Below, in pieces: positions 1 through 6,316 of a DNA stretch of 10,040 bases (position 1 is its first letter; each line of letters opens with the position of its first letter). A program made the position numbers and the translations under genes. Under the pieces are notes generated by a model. The model saw nothing but the letters and a program-made list of their open reading frames with translations, was not told where the DNA came from and did not search any database. The DNA lies in assembly GCA_038246575.1 (NCBI GenBank), contig JBBRVU010000158.1:1-10040 (forward strand), written 5' to 3'. Source of the stretch: JACCUZ01 sp038246575 (GTDB lineage Bacteria > Actinomycetota > Actinomycetes > JACCUZ01).

Positions 1-625
1 GGTCGGCGTACTCGTTGAGGATCTTGGTGGTGGTCTCGCGTGAGGTCCCGGCGAGCGCAGCCACCTGCTCGTGGGTGAGCTGGATCTGGATCCCGCGTCC
101 CAACAGTCCCTGGTGCTCGTCGTCTGCGAGCAAGCACAACGTGCTCGCGATGCGTTGCGGGACGGACTTGAACACGGTGTCGGAAAGCCGACGTTCCAGC
201 TGCGAGACACGGCTTCCCAGGATGCCGGTGATCCGGGCGGCGATCCGGGCGTCGGACAACAGGAACCGCTGCACGTCCGACCTGCTCATCACGCACACGG
301 TCACGTCGTCGAGGGCCTCGGCGAAGTTGTCGTGCATCTGCTGGCCGAGCAGCAGCATCTCTCCGAAGATCGTGCCGGGTGTGATGATCGCGGTGGTGAG
401 TGCTCGCCCGTCGGTGGACAACCGGAAGATCCTGACGCGGCCTTCCTTGAGGATGAAGAGCGTCTCCATCCGTTGTGGAGGTGAGTAGAGCAGTTCACCC
501 GGCGAGAACTGTCGCATCGGCGCCGCTGCGGCGATGGCCGCCATCTCGTGGTCCTCGAGGTCAGCGAAGATGTCGACCTCCGACATGCACCACAGGTCCC
601 GGGCACCTTCTCCCCGTCGCTCCAC
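1..625 (-). CDS. Crp/Fnr family transcriptional regulator, 3' end cut by window edge
   Basis: A DNA-binding regulator with an N-terminal cyclic-nucleotide-like beta barrel and a C-terminal winged helix-turn-helix. Visible are the barrel entry (FSPGELLYSP), the strand LFILKEGRVRIFRLS, the turn IITPGTIFGEMLLLG, a long dimer helix (LERRLSDTVFKSVPQRIA) and, near the truncated end, a helix-turn-helix (LTHEQVAALAG, recognition helix SRETTTKIL). About 208 codons are present; the wing and C-terminus are missing. The phosphate-binding cassette lacks the Arg-Ser pair that cAMP-binding CRP uses (here GQQMHDNFAEAL), and there is no Fnr-type N-terminal cysteine cluster, so the effector is unknown and cAMP is unlikely. 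The start is uncertain: GTG 625 has GGGAGG 11 bases upstream; ATG 586 is in frame, fits the domain boundary, and lacks a good ribosome site; the frame stays open to ATG 772. No sign in the sequence links it to the neighbouring redox genes. Confidence 0.88.
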   Translation of the reverse strand, partial: MERRGEGARDLWCMSEVDIFADLEDHEMAAIAAAAPMRQFSPGELLYSPPQRMETLFILKEGRVRIFRLSTDGRALTTAIITPGTIFGEMLLLGQQMHDNFAEALDDVTVCVMSRSDVQRFLLSDARIAARITGILGSRVSQLERRLSDTVFKSVPQRIASTLCLLADDEHQGLLGRGIQIQLTHEQVAALAGTSRETTTKILNEYAD

Positions 626-884
626 GTCCGCCAGCTCCTCCCGGCGGCCCGGCGCCCACGGCGGGATGCCGGCTGGGTCGAGCTCGCCAAGTAGTCCCAC
701 CAGACAGTACGTCGCAGGGTCCGCGCCCGGGCGCGGCGCGCCCGAGGCGGTTGGTACGCCGGACACCCTCATGGAGCACCGGGCTCGGGACCGTCAGTCA
801 GCGTGGCCACCGACCGCCTCCCGGGATACCGACCATGTCGGGACCGTGGACCGACGCCCAGACCTGCCGGCTCCGCCCGGGTGG
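626..884. other. Intergenic stretch between the ccdA-like gene and the Crp/Fnr gene
   Basis: No convincing gene is seen here on either strand. It should hold the end of the ccdA-like transcript and the promoter of the Crp/Fnr gene, both reading leftward. The 10-base word tcgggaccgt occurs twice as a direct repeat, at 785-794 and 838-847 (53 bases apart), which might be a regulator site. The reading frame of the Crp/Fnr gene stays open through part of this stretch (to ATG 772), so the gene may be longer than annotated. No stem followed by a T tract was found, and none of the GGGAA-type elements seen in the other intergenic regions occurs here. Confidence 0.4.
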
Positions 885-1796
885 TCACGACTGGCCCTCC
901 TGCGCGTCGGCGGTGTCGGATACCGGGGTGTCACGGGTCCGCTGTTGTTCAGAGTGCCTGGTCAGGCGCCGTGCGAGTGCGGGGGCTGCGACCGCGAGCA
1001 GGGCGGTGGCAAGCACCAGCGCGAAACCGGCCGGACCGATGGCGGCGGCAGAGGTGGCGAGCCACTGCTGGGCGGCGGCGGCGCCCTCGATCACCGGGTC
1101 GTCGGCCGGAGCCCCACCCAGGACCCGGATCTCCCACCACCCGTAGTACGCGACGTAGGCCCCGACGAGGAGCAGCAGGGCCCCGCCGGCGATCGGGGTC
1201 GCCCGCCCCAGCTGCCGCGCTCCCCGGACGAGGGACTGCTGCGCCAGCGCCACGGCGATCGCCGCGGTGCCCACCACCAGTCCCATGCCCGCGGCGTACA
1301 GCAGGAACAACGTGGCCCCGGTGAGCGGCGAGTCGGCCCGGAACGCGGAGACCACCACCGCCAGGAAGGGTGCGATCGTGCAGGTCAGGCTGGCCACGGC
1401 GTACGAGATCCCGAAACCGAACATCGACCGCATCGAGCGGGTGACCGGTGTCGCGCCGCGCGAGCCCCACTTGGGAACGGCGATCGTGCGCCCACTCATC
1501 ACCCAGATGCCGGCTGCGGCAATGGTGAGACCGACCAGCAGGCTGAACCACGGCAGGTATCGCTGGGCCGAGCTCGCGACCGGGGCGATGACGAGGCCGA
1601 ACACCGCGAACACCGCCGTGAACCCGGCGGTCATGGCCACCGTCATTCGCAGTGCCCTCCCGACCGCGACCAGGCGGGTGGGCTGGTCCCCGCTGACCAG
1701 CAGCGTGAGGTAGGCGGGCAGCAGAGCGAACCCGCAGGGGTTGAGGGCTGCCAGCATGCCGGCACCCAAGGCCAGCGCCGCACCCGCGGTCTGCAC
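885..1796 (-). CDS. ccdA: CcdA/DsbD-family transmembrane thiol-disulfide electron carrier
   Basis: A membrane protein of 303 residues that carries reducing equivalents from cytoplasmic thioredoxin across the membrane to extracytoplasmic thioredoxin-fold partners. The two redox cysteines lie where the CcdA family has them: Cys21 in NPCGFALLPAY and Cys139 in SLTCTIAPFLAVV, each at the start of a membrane segment. At least six hydrophobic segments can be read, for example residues 48-71, 82-101, 126-155 and 160-185. One further segment near residues 250-280 is followed by a charged cytoplasmic-type tail. The GTG start lies one base after the TGA of the TlpA-like gene, so the two are almost certainly co-translated and work as a pair. 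The same frame stays open far upstream, through the TlpA gene, but that stretch has no protein-like character. In actinobacteria this pair serves cytochrome c maturation (as CcsX/CcdA) or general secreted-protein thiol reduction; no CcsA/ResB genes are visible here to decide. Confidence 0.93.
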   Translation of the reverse strand: MQTAGAALALGAGMLAALNPCGFALLPAYLTLLVSGDQPTRLVAVGRALRMTVAMTAGFTAVFAVFGLVIAPVASSAQRYLPWFSLLVGLTIAAAGIWVMSGRTIAVPKWGSRGATPVTRSMRSMFGFGISYAVASLTCTIAPFLAVVVSAFRADSPLTGATLFLLYAAGMGLVVGTAAIAVALAQQSLVRGARQLGRATPIAGGALLLLVGAYVAYYGWWEIRVLGGAPADDPVIEGAAAAQQWLATSAAAIGPAGFALVLATALLAVAAPALARRLTRHSEQQRTRDTPVSDTADAQEGQS

Positions 1797-1797
1797 C

Positions 1798-2307
1798 TCA
1801 GCCCACCAGCTCCGCCACCCGGGCGGAAAGCACGTCGTTGTCGAGGTACCCCTCGCTGACCACCGCTCCTTGCGCGTCCAGGAGCACGAACGTGCTCTGG
1901 GCGGTGACCGCGAAGTGCGTCCAGATGGTGCCCTCCTCGTCGACGAGATGGGTCGGTCCTTCGACCTGTCGTGCGATCTCCCGGATGTCAGCGGCGTCGG
2001 ACAGGCCGCCCACACCGACGACGTTGACCTGACCGGCGTACTGCGCGGCGATCGTCTCCACATGGGGGGCCTGGGCGCGACAGGTGGGGCACCACGGCGC
2101 CCAGAACCAGAGCACCGCCGGCTTCCCGGCGAGCTGGACGCCCTCGTACGCCGAGCCGTCCAGCGTCTCCCCGGTGAAGTCGAGGGTGGCCGCACTCGTC
2201 CCGGGGGACGTACCCGACCCAGCATCCAAGTCCTCTCCTGCTGCGGCGCAACCGCTCATCATCAGCACCGCGCTCAGCAGTACCCCGGCCCATGTCTTCG
2301 TCCGCAC
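1798..2307 (-). CDS. TlpA/MPT53-like thioredoxin-fold lipoprotein
   Basis: A 169-residue secreted, lipid-anchored thiol-disulfide protein. The N-terminus has a short positive region, a hydrophobic core and a lipobox ending in SGC (Cys20), then a Gly/Ser/Thr-rich linker. The thioredoxin fold follows from about residue 40, with the active site WAPWCPTC (Cys73, Cys76). This WCPTC form resembles the mycobacterial MPT53/DsbF group rather than classical TlpA. Oddly, the loop that normally carries the cis-proline facing the active site reads TAQSTFVLL, with Ser138 in place of proline, which in this fold affects substrate release and redox behaviour. The GTG start is supported by GGGAGA (2313-2318) five bases upstream. 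It is followed one base later by the CcdA gene, its probable electron donor. Whether it reduces or oxidises its targets cannot be told from sequence. Confidence 0.9.
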   Translation of the reverse strand: MRTKTWAGVLLSAVLMMSGCAAAGEDLDAGSGTSPGTSAATLDFTGETLDGSAYEGVQLAGKPAVLWFWAPWCPTCRAQAPHVETIAAQYAGQVNVVGVGGLSDAADIREIARQVEGPTHLVDEEGTIWTHFAVTAQSTFVLLDAQGAVVSEGYLDNDVLSARVAELVG

Positions 2308-2350
2308 AGCGCTCTCCCAGTCGTCGAGGACCCAGTGTGCGAGTGAGTCC

Positions 2351-2371
2351 CCCGGTCACTCCGTGACCGGG
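2351..2371. promoter_or_regulatory. Perfect 9-bp inverted repeat in the tlpA / DUF3179 divergent region
   Basis: The arms cccggtcac (2351-2359) and gtgaccggg (2363-2371) are exact reverse complements separated by TCC. The repeat sits between the divergent starts of the TlpA-like gene (2307) and the DUF3179 gene (2466). It could be an operator for a dimeric regulator. It could also be a leader hairpin, if the TlpA transcript starts near 2405. No regulator can be named. The perfect symmetry is seen; the role is inferred. Confidence 0.45.
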
Positions 2372-2409
2372 CTTACGGAACGGCTCGCCACCGGCACGGA
2401 TCCTTGGCA

Positions 2410-2440
2410 GGGAACCCCACGCAGGTGGCCCAGGCTTCCC
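2410..2440. promoter_or_regulatory. SigR/SigH-like bipartite element, copy A (GGGAAC-N19-CTTCCC)
   Basis: GGGAAC at 2410-2415 and CTTCCC at 2435-2440 are separated by exactly 19 bases, the same spacing as copies B and C in this window. Read on the minus strand it is GGGAAG-N19-GTTCCC, an intact GTT -10 facing the TlpA-CcdA genes with one change in the -35. Read on the plus strand the -35 is perfect and the -10 is CTT instead of GTT; that would put transcription near 2445, just upstream of the DUF3179 ribosome site. Which direction is used, or both, cannot be decided by eye. Confidence 0.45.
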
Positions 2441-2451
2441 GCGGACCCCAC

Positions 2452-2457
2452 GGAGGG
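2452..2457 (+). promoter_or_regulatory. Ribosome binding site deciding the DUF3179 start
   Basis: GGAGGG lies 8 bases before ATG 2466. An in-frame GTG three codons earlier (2457) overlaps the last G of this site and so cannot use it, which favours ATG 2466 as the true start. Confidence 0.75.
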
Positions 2458-2465
2458 TGAATGAC

Positions 2466-3650
2466 ATGAGCCGCCGACCAGGACCACTCCTCGTCATCGC
2501 GGTCATGGTCCTGCTCGGGGCATGCTCCGGTGCCGGGGCGCTGGGCGACTCGGAGCGCGAAGCCGGGGCGTCCGGGACGGCGGCGGCCGCCCCGCGTCGG
2601 GATGTCCCATCCGCCTTGGACGACCCCGACCACTCGAGCTTCCCGAGCCCGCTGCTCGACGTCGACCAACTGCTGGCCGGCGGGCCCCCGCCCGACGGCA
2701 TCCCGGCCATCGACGAACCGAACTTCCAGCCGGTCGCAGAGGTGGACTGGCTCGAGGACACCGAACCAGTCCTGTCGCTCACCGTGGGGGAGGAGACGCG
2801 GGCGTACCCGCTGCGGGTGATGACGTGGCACGAGATCGTCAACGACGTCGTGGGGGGCGCACCCGTGGCGGTGACGTACTGCCCGCTGTGCAACTCCGGG
2901 GTGGCGTTCGAGCGCGACGTGCCCGGTCAGGGCATCCTCACCTTCGGCACCTCCGGGCTGCTGTACGCCGACAACCTCGTGATGTACGACCGGCAGACCG
3001 AGTCGCTGTGGCCCCAGCTGACCGGTCAGGCGTCGGTCGGTGTCCTCACCGGCACGCAGCTCCAGGCCATCCCCATGGGGACCGTCGCCTGGCGCGACTT
3101 CACCGCCGCGGAACCGGCGGCGCTGGTGCTGTCCCAGGACACCGGCTTCTCCCGGCCCTATGGCACCACCCCCTACACCGGGTACGACGACCCCGATGGT
3201 GATCTTCTGTTCGAGCTACCCGGGGACACGGACGCTCGGCTGCCGGTCAAGGAGCGCGTCGTCGGAATCGACGACGGAACCGAGACCGTGGCCGTGAGGC
3301 GCAGTGCGCTGGTCGACAGGCCACCGCTCGAGGTGACGGTGGGCGGACGCGAGGTGGTCCTGTGGCACCGGCCGGGTCAGGCCTCGGCCCTGGACGCGCA
3401 GACCGTGGCCGGCGGCGCCGACATCGGGACGGTCGTGGCCTTCGACCCCGTGGTGAACGGTCGCCGCCTGCACTTCGAGTCCCGCGGGGACGACGTCGTC
3501 GACCGTGAGACCGGCAGCGTGTGGGACGTGCTGGGCCGGGCCACGAGCGGGCCGTTGGATGGAGCCGAGCTCCCCCCGTTCCGGTTCCTGGACACCTTCT
3601 GGTTCGCCTGGGTGGCCTTCCACCCCGACACGCTGCTGTACGGACCATGA
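2466..3650 (+). CDS. DUF3179 domain-containing lipoprotein
   Basis: A 394-residue predicted secreted lipoprotein of the DUF3179 family, whose biochemical function is not established. The first 20 residues form a lipoprotein signal (hydrophobic IAVMVLL, lipobox LGAC with Cys20), followed by a low-complexity Ala/Gly linker. The domain then shows the family hallmarks: a RAYPLRVMTWHEIVND segment, the TYCPLCNSGVAF motif with Cys139 and Cys142, and the DRQTESLWPQLTG segment. A long C-terminal half ends in FWFAWVAFHPDT. The CPLC pair is thioredoxin-like in spacing, and the gene is divergent from a TlpA/CcdA pair that acts in the same compartment. A thiol-redox partnership is therefore an attractive inference, though unproven. 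Length is normal for the family. The closest plausible start is ATG 2466, chosen for its GGAGGG site. Confidence 0.9.
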   Translation: MSRRPGPLLVIAVMVLLGACSGAGALGDSEREAGASGTAAAAPRRDVPSALDDPDHSSFPSPLLDVDQLLAGGPPPDGIPAIDEPNFQPVAEVDWLEDTEPVLSLTVGEETRAYPLRVMTWHEIVNDVVGGAPVAVTYCPLCNSGVAFERDVPGQGILTFGTSGLLYADNLVMYDRQTESLWPQLTGQASVGVLTGTQLQAIPMGTVAWRDFTAAEPAALVLSQDTGFSRPYGTTPYTGYDDPDGDLLFELPGDTDARLPVKERVVGIDDGTETVAVRRSALVDRPPLEVTVGGREVVLWHRPGQASALDAQTVAGGADIGTVVAFDPVVNGRRLHFESRGDDVVDRETGSVWDVLGRATSGPLDGAELPPFRFLDTFWFAWVAFHPDTLLYGP

Positions 3651-3672
3651 CCTGTCCGGACCGGGCACGAGG

Positions 3673-3706
3673 CCGGCCCCCTGCCGTACGCAGCCAGGCA
3701 GGCCGG
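3673..3706 (+). terminator. Possible hairpin between convergent DUF3179 and DUF427 genes
   Basis: CCGGCC and TGCC (3673-3678, 3682-3685) can pair with GGCAGGCCGG (3697-3706) if CCC (3679-3681) bulges out, giving a GC-rich stem with an 11-base loop. It is followed by a run rich in G and T rather than a T tract. Its position, in the 66-base gap between two convergent genes, is what makes a terminator plausible. Confidence 0.3.
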
Positions 3707-3716
3707 TTCGGGGGTT

Positions 3717-3998
3717 TCAGGGGGAGACGACGACGCCTCTCCAGAACGCGACACGACCTTCGATCTGCGACACCGCGGCGGACGGCGACGGGTAGTACCA
3801 CGCGGCATCCCGGTTCACCGAGCCGTCCACCTCGATGCTGTAGTAGGAGGCGCGCCCCTTCCACGGACACGTGGTCTGCGTCGATGACCCGCGCAGCGCG
3901 TCCGGGCGCACCGACTCCAGGGGGAAGTAGTGGTTGCCCTCCACCACAACCGTGTCGTCGCTCTCGGCGATGACGGTGCCGTTCCACGTTGCGCGCAT
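3717..3998 (-). CDS. DUF427 domain-containing protein
   Basis: A compact 93-residue protein that is one complete DUF427 domain. Family landmarks are visible in order: the N-terminal ATWNGTVIAES, the strand VVVEGNHYFP, then TTCPWKGRASYYSI (residues about 42-55), DAAWYYPSPSAA and the closing IEGRVAFWRGV. DUF427 proteins are small cytoplasmic beta proteins of unknown activity, common in actinobacteria and often near redox or stress genes. The ATG 3998 start has AGGAG (4006-4010) seven bases upstream, whereas longer upstream extensions lack family similarity. It is divergent from the flavoprotein gene at 4148 and carries its own SigR-like promoter candidate at 4040-4068. There is no signal peptide or membrane segment. 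Confidence 0.93.
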   Translation of the reverse strand: MRATWNGTVIAESDDTVVVEGNHYFPLESVRPDALRGSSTQTTCPWKGRASYYSIEVDGSVNRDAAWYYPSPSAAVSQIEGRVAFWRGVVVSP

Positions 3999-4039
3999 TG
4001 TCAGGCTCCTGTCTTTCCGTTCGTGGGGTTGTGGGCTGA

Positions 4040-4068
4040 GGAACCCGGGACACCGGCCGAACCTTCCC
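4040..4068 (-). promoter_or_regulatory. SigR/SigH-like element facing the DUF427 gene (N18 variant)
   Basis: On the minus strand GGGAAG (4068-4063) is followed after 18 bases by GTTCC (4044-4040). A -10 GTT at 4044-4042 would start transcription near 4035, about 37 bases before the DUF427 ATG and upstream of its AGGAG site. The final base of the -35 word departs from GGAAC/T, and spacing is 18 rather than 19, so this is the weaker of the candidates. Confidence 0.35.
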
Positions 4069-4070
4069 GC

Positions 4071-4101
4071 CGGAATGCCGTCGGACCGCCGGCGGGTTCC
4101 C
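4071..4101 (+). promoter_or_regulatory. SigR/SigH-like bipartite element, copy B (CGGAAT-N19-GTTCCC)
   Basis: GGAAT (4072-4076), 19 bases, then GTTCCC (4096-4101). This matches the published SigR promoter form GGAAT-N18/19-GTT and would start transcription near 4105, giving a leader of about 43 bases with a good ribosome site (GGAGAGG, 4133-4139) before ATG 4148. The -10 end also lies inside a 7-bp inverted repeat, CGGCGGG-TT-CCCGCCG (4090-4105), which might be a separate operator. Confidence 0.5.
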
Positions 4102-4147
4102 GCCGCAGGGCCGGGGAGCACCGGCATCCCACGGAGAGGACCAACGC

Positions 4148-5506
4148 ATGGAGACCGTCGACGTCGCTGTCATCGGGATGGGCCCGGGAGGTGAGCACGT
4201 CGCCGGCTCGCTCGCCGAGCGCGGGCTGCGCGTACTCGGGATCGAGCGGGAGCTCGTCGGTGGGGAGTGCCCCTACTGGGGGTGCGTGCCGAGCAAGATG
4301 ATGATCCGTGCCGGGAACGCCCTGGCGGAGGCCCGTCGCGTGGAGGCCTTGGGCGGGCACGTGGCACAGGTCGTGCCGGACTGGGCTCCGGTGGCGGCTC
4401 GTATCCGGGCCGAGGCGACCGACACGTGGGATGACCGCGTGGCGGTCGACCGGTTCACCGGAAAGGGCGGCGTCTTCGTACGCGGCTCGGGCGAGGTCAT
4501 CTCACCCATCGAGGTGCGCGTGGGCGACACCAGGTATGCCGTACGCCGCGCGGTGGTCGTCGCCACGGGGACGACCCCGGCCATCCCGCCCATCCCTGGG
4601 CTGGCCGACGTGGGGTACTGGACCAACCGGCACGTCGTGGAGGCCAAGGAGCTGCCCCGGTCCATCATCGTGCTCGGTGGCGGGGCGATCGGCTGCGAGC
4701 TGAGCCAGGTGATGGCGCGGTTCGGGGTCGAGGTGACCCTGGTCGAGGCCGCTCCCCGGCTGCTGGCCCTCGAGGAGCCCGAGGCGGGTGCCATCCTCGC
4801 CGACGTGCTGAGGCACGAAGGGGTAGACGTGCGCACAGGGGTCGGTGCGCAGCAGGTCCGGTCCGACGGCGCCGGGGTGGCCGTGTCCCTGGCCGACGGC
4901 TCCACCGTCCGCGCCGAGCGGCTGCTGGTCGCGACGGGCCGTCGGGCCGACCCGGCAGCGGTGGGCCTGACATCGGTCGGCGTGACCGCCGACGCGCGGG
5001 TCGCGCCGGTCGACGAGCGGTGCCGCGTCGCACCGGGGGTGTGGGCGGTGGGTGACGTCACCGGCAAGGGAGCCTTCACGCACGTGGCGATGTACCAGGC
5101 CGGGATCGTCATCCGCGACATCCTCGGCGAGGACGGCCCGCCGGCGTCCTACCGGGCACTGCCCCGGGTGACGTTCACCGACCCCGAGGTGGGCGCCGTC
5201 GGCCTGACCGAAGCCCAGGCGCGAGAACAGCTCGGCAAGGTCCGCGTCGGCTCGACCGAGGTAGCGAGCACCGCCCGCGGCTGGATCCACAAGCCCGGCA
5301 ACGAGGGCGTCATCAAGGTGGTCGAGGACGCCGAGCGTGGTGTCCTCGTCGGAGCCACCGCGATGGGACCCAGCGGCGGGGAGGTCCTCGGGGCGCTGGC
5401 CGTCGCGGTCCACGCCCAGGTTCCGGTGGAGCAGCTGACGTCGATGATCTACGCCTACCCCACCTTCCACCGCGGCATCGAGGACGCCCTCGGCAGGCTC
5501 GCATGA
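4148..5506 (+). CDS. FAD-dependent pyridine nucleotide-disulfide oxidoreductase (MerA/Lpd-like)
   Basis: A 452-residue class I flavoprotein disulfide reductase. Seen in order: the FAD dinucleotide fold (VAVIGMGPGGEHVAG, residues 6-20), the redox-active disulfide GGECPYWGCVPSK (Cys41, Cys46), an ATG-type FAD contact VVVATGTTPAIPPIPG, the NAD(P) fold VLGGGAIGCE (residues 175-184) ending in Glu200, the second FAD contact WAVGDVTG near residue 302, and the dimerisation domain. Glu200 at the end of the second NAD strand favours NADH. The C-terminal base motif HPTxxE of lipoamide and glutathione reductases reads YPTFHR here, so Tyr439 replaces the catalytic His, as in mercuric reductase; there is no C-terminal CysCys pair, no NmerA domain and no mer operon. 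Substrate is therefore unknown. ATG 4148 has GGAGAGG eight bases upstream. The stop overlaps the next start (ATGA). Confidence 0.93.
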   Translation: METVDVAVIGMGPGGEHVAGSLAERGLRVLGIERELVGGECPYWGCVPSKMMIRAGNALAEARRVEALGGHVAQVVPDWAPVAARIRAEATDTWDDRVAVDRFTGKGGVFVRGSGEVISPIEVRVGDTRYAVRRAVVVATGTTPAIPPIPGLADVGYWTNRHVVEAKELPRSIIVLGGGAIGCELSQVMARFGVEVTLVEAAPRLLALEEPEAGAILADVLRHEGVDVRTGVGAQQVRSDGAGVAVSLADGSTVRAERLLVATGRRADPAAVGLTSVGVTADARVAPVDERCRVAPGVWAVGDVTGKGAFTHVAMYQAGIVIRDILGEDGPPASYRALPRVTFTDPEVGAVGLTEAQAREQLGKVRVGSTEVASTARGWIHKPGNEGVIKVVEDAERGVLVGATAMGPSGGEVLGALAVAVHAQVPVEQLTSMIYAYPTFHRGIEDALGRLA

Positions 5507-6316
5507 ACCCACGTGCCCAGGCGGCGGCGGGCTCGGGTCCGCAGCCCGGCCTGCGCGCACGGCAGGACGAGCGGTCGGTGACGCGGGCTCAGATGGCCGA
5601 GGTCGACCGGATCATGGTCGACGAGCTCGGCATCACCCTGGTCCAGATGATGGAGAACGCCGGGCGAGCGTTGGCCACGCTCGCCCGGACCATGCTCGGT
5701 GGCCACGTCGAGGGCCGCCGGGTGGTCGTCGCCGCAGGCACGGGCGGCAACGGCGGGGGTGCCATGGTCGCGGCCCGACGGCTGCACGGCTGGGGGGCGC
5801 TGCCGGTGGTCGTGACCACCGGCAGCGCCGGGCTCAGCCGCGGCGCGGTCCGCCTCCAGCTGCGCACCCTGATGAGCCTGGGGGTGCCGGTGCTTCACGT
5901 GTCCGCGGTGCCCACCCTGCCTCGAGGGGAGCTGGTCATCGACGGCATCCTCGGCTACGGCCTCGACGGCCCGGCGCGCGGGAGCGCCGCACAGCTGATC
6001 CGCTGGATCGGCTGCGGGCGTGAGGCCGTCCTCGCCTTGGACGCCCCTTCCGGTGTCGACGTCGACACCGGGCTGGCGCCCGGACTGGCCGGTCTGCGCG
6101 GACACCACGCTCACTCTTGCCGCCGCCAAGCCCGGCCTGCTCCAGCCGCACGCAGCCCCGCACGTGGGGGTGCTCTACGTCGCCGACATCGGCGTTCCGG
6201 GTGAGGTCATCCAGCGAGTCACCGGACACCCCGGCCCCACCTTCGGGCCGCACGACACCCTGCTCCTGGGGCGTCAGGCCCCGGCCAACGTCCACGGCGC
6301 CGAGCTACCGGGATGA
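5503..6316 (+). pseudogene. nnrE: NAD(P)H-hydrate epimerase (YjeF N-terminal family), interrupted by a frameshift
   Basis: This enzyme family interconverts R and S forms of hydrated NAD(P)H, the first step in repairing damaged cofactor. The first 190 or so residues are in one frame: MMENAGRALA (about 49-58), the phosphate loop GTGGNGGGAMVAARRL (79-94), the IDGILGYGLDG segment and DAPSGVDVDTG (180-190). The rest of the domain, TLTLAAAKPGLLQPH and VADIGVPGEV, continues in the next frame to a TGA at 6314-6316. Removing one C or G near 6088-6091 joins the two as LAVCADTTLTLA, so this is a single-base insertion, real or a sequencing error. Without it the first frame ends at 6204. The restored stop overlaps the next gene by ATGA, which argues the intact form was recent. 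The usual Asp of the GNNGGDG loop is Gly. Start ATG 5503 overlaps the upstream stop. No ADP-dependent dehydratase domain follows. Confidence 0.82.

Noticed and set aside
534..1859. Long plus-strand open frame of about 440 codons
   Set aside because: It lies opposite the CcdA gene, is dominated by Arg, Gly, Pro and His, shows no domain, and arises from GC-rich codon bias on the other strand.
885..2225. CcdA read as a 446-residue protein with a soluble N-terminal domain
   Set aside because: The first 143 codons overlap the TlpA-like gene in another frame and have shadow composition; the GTG at 1796, one base after the TlpA stop, fits a normal CcdA length.
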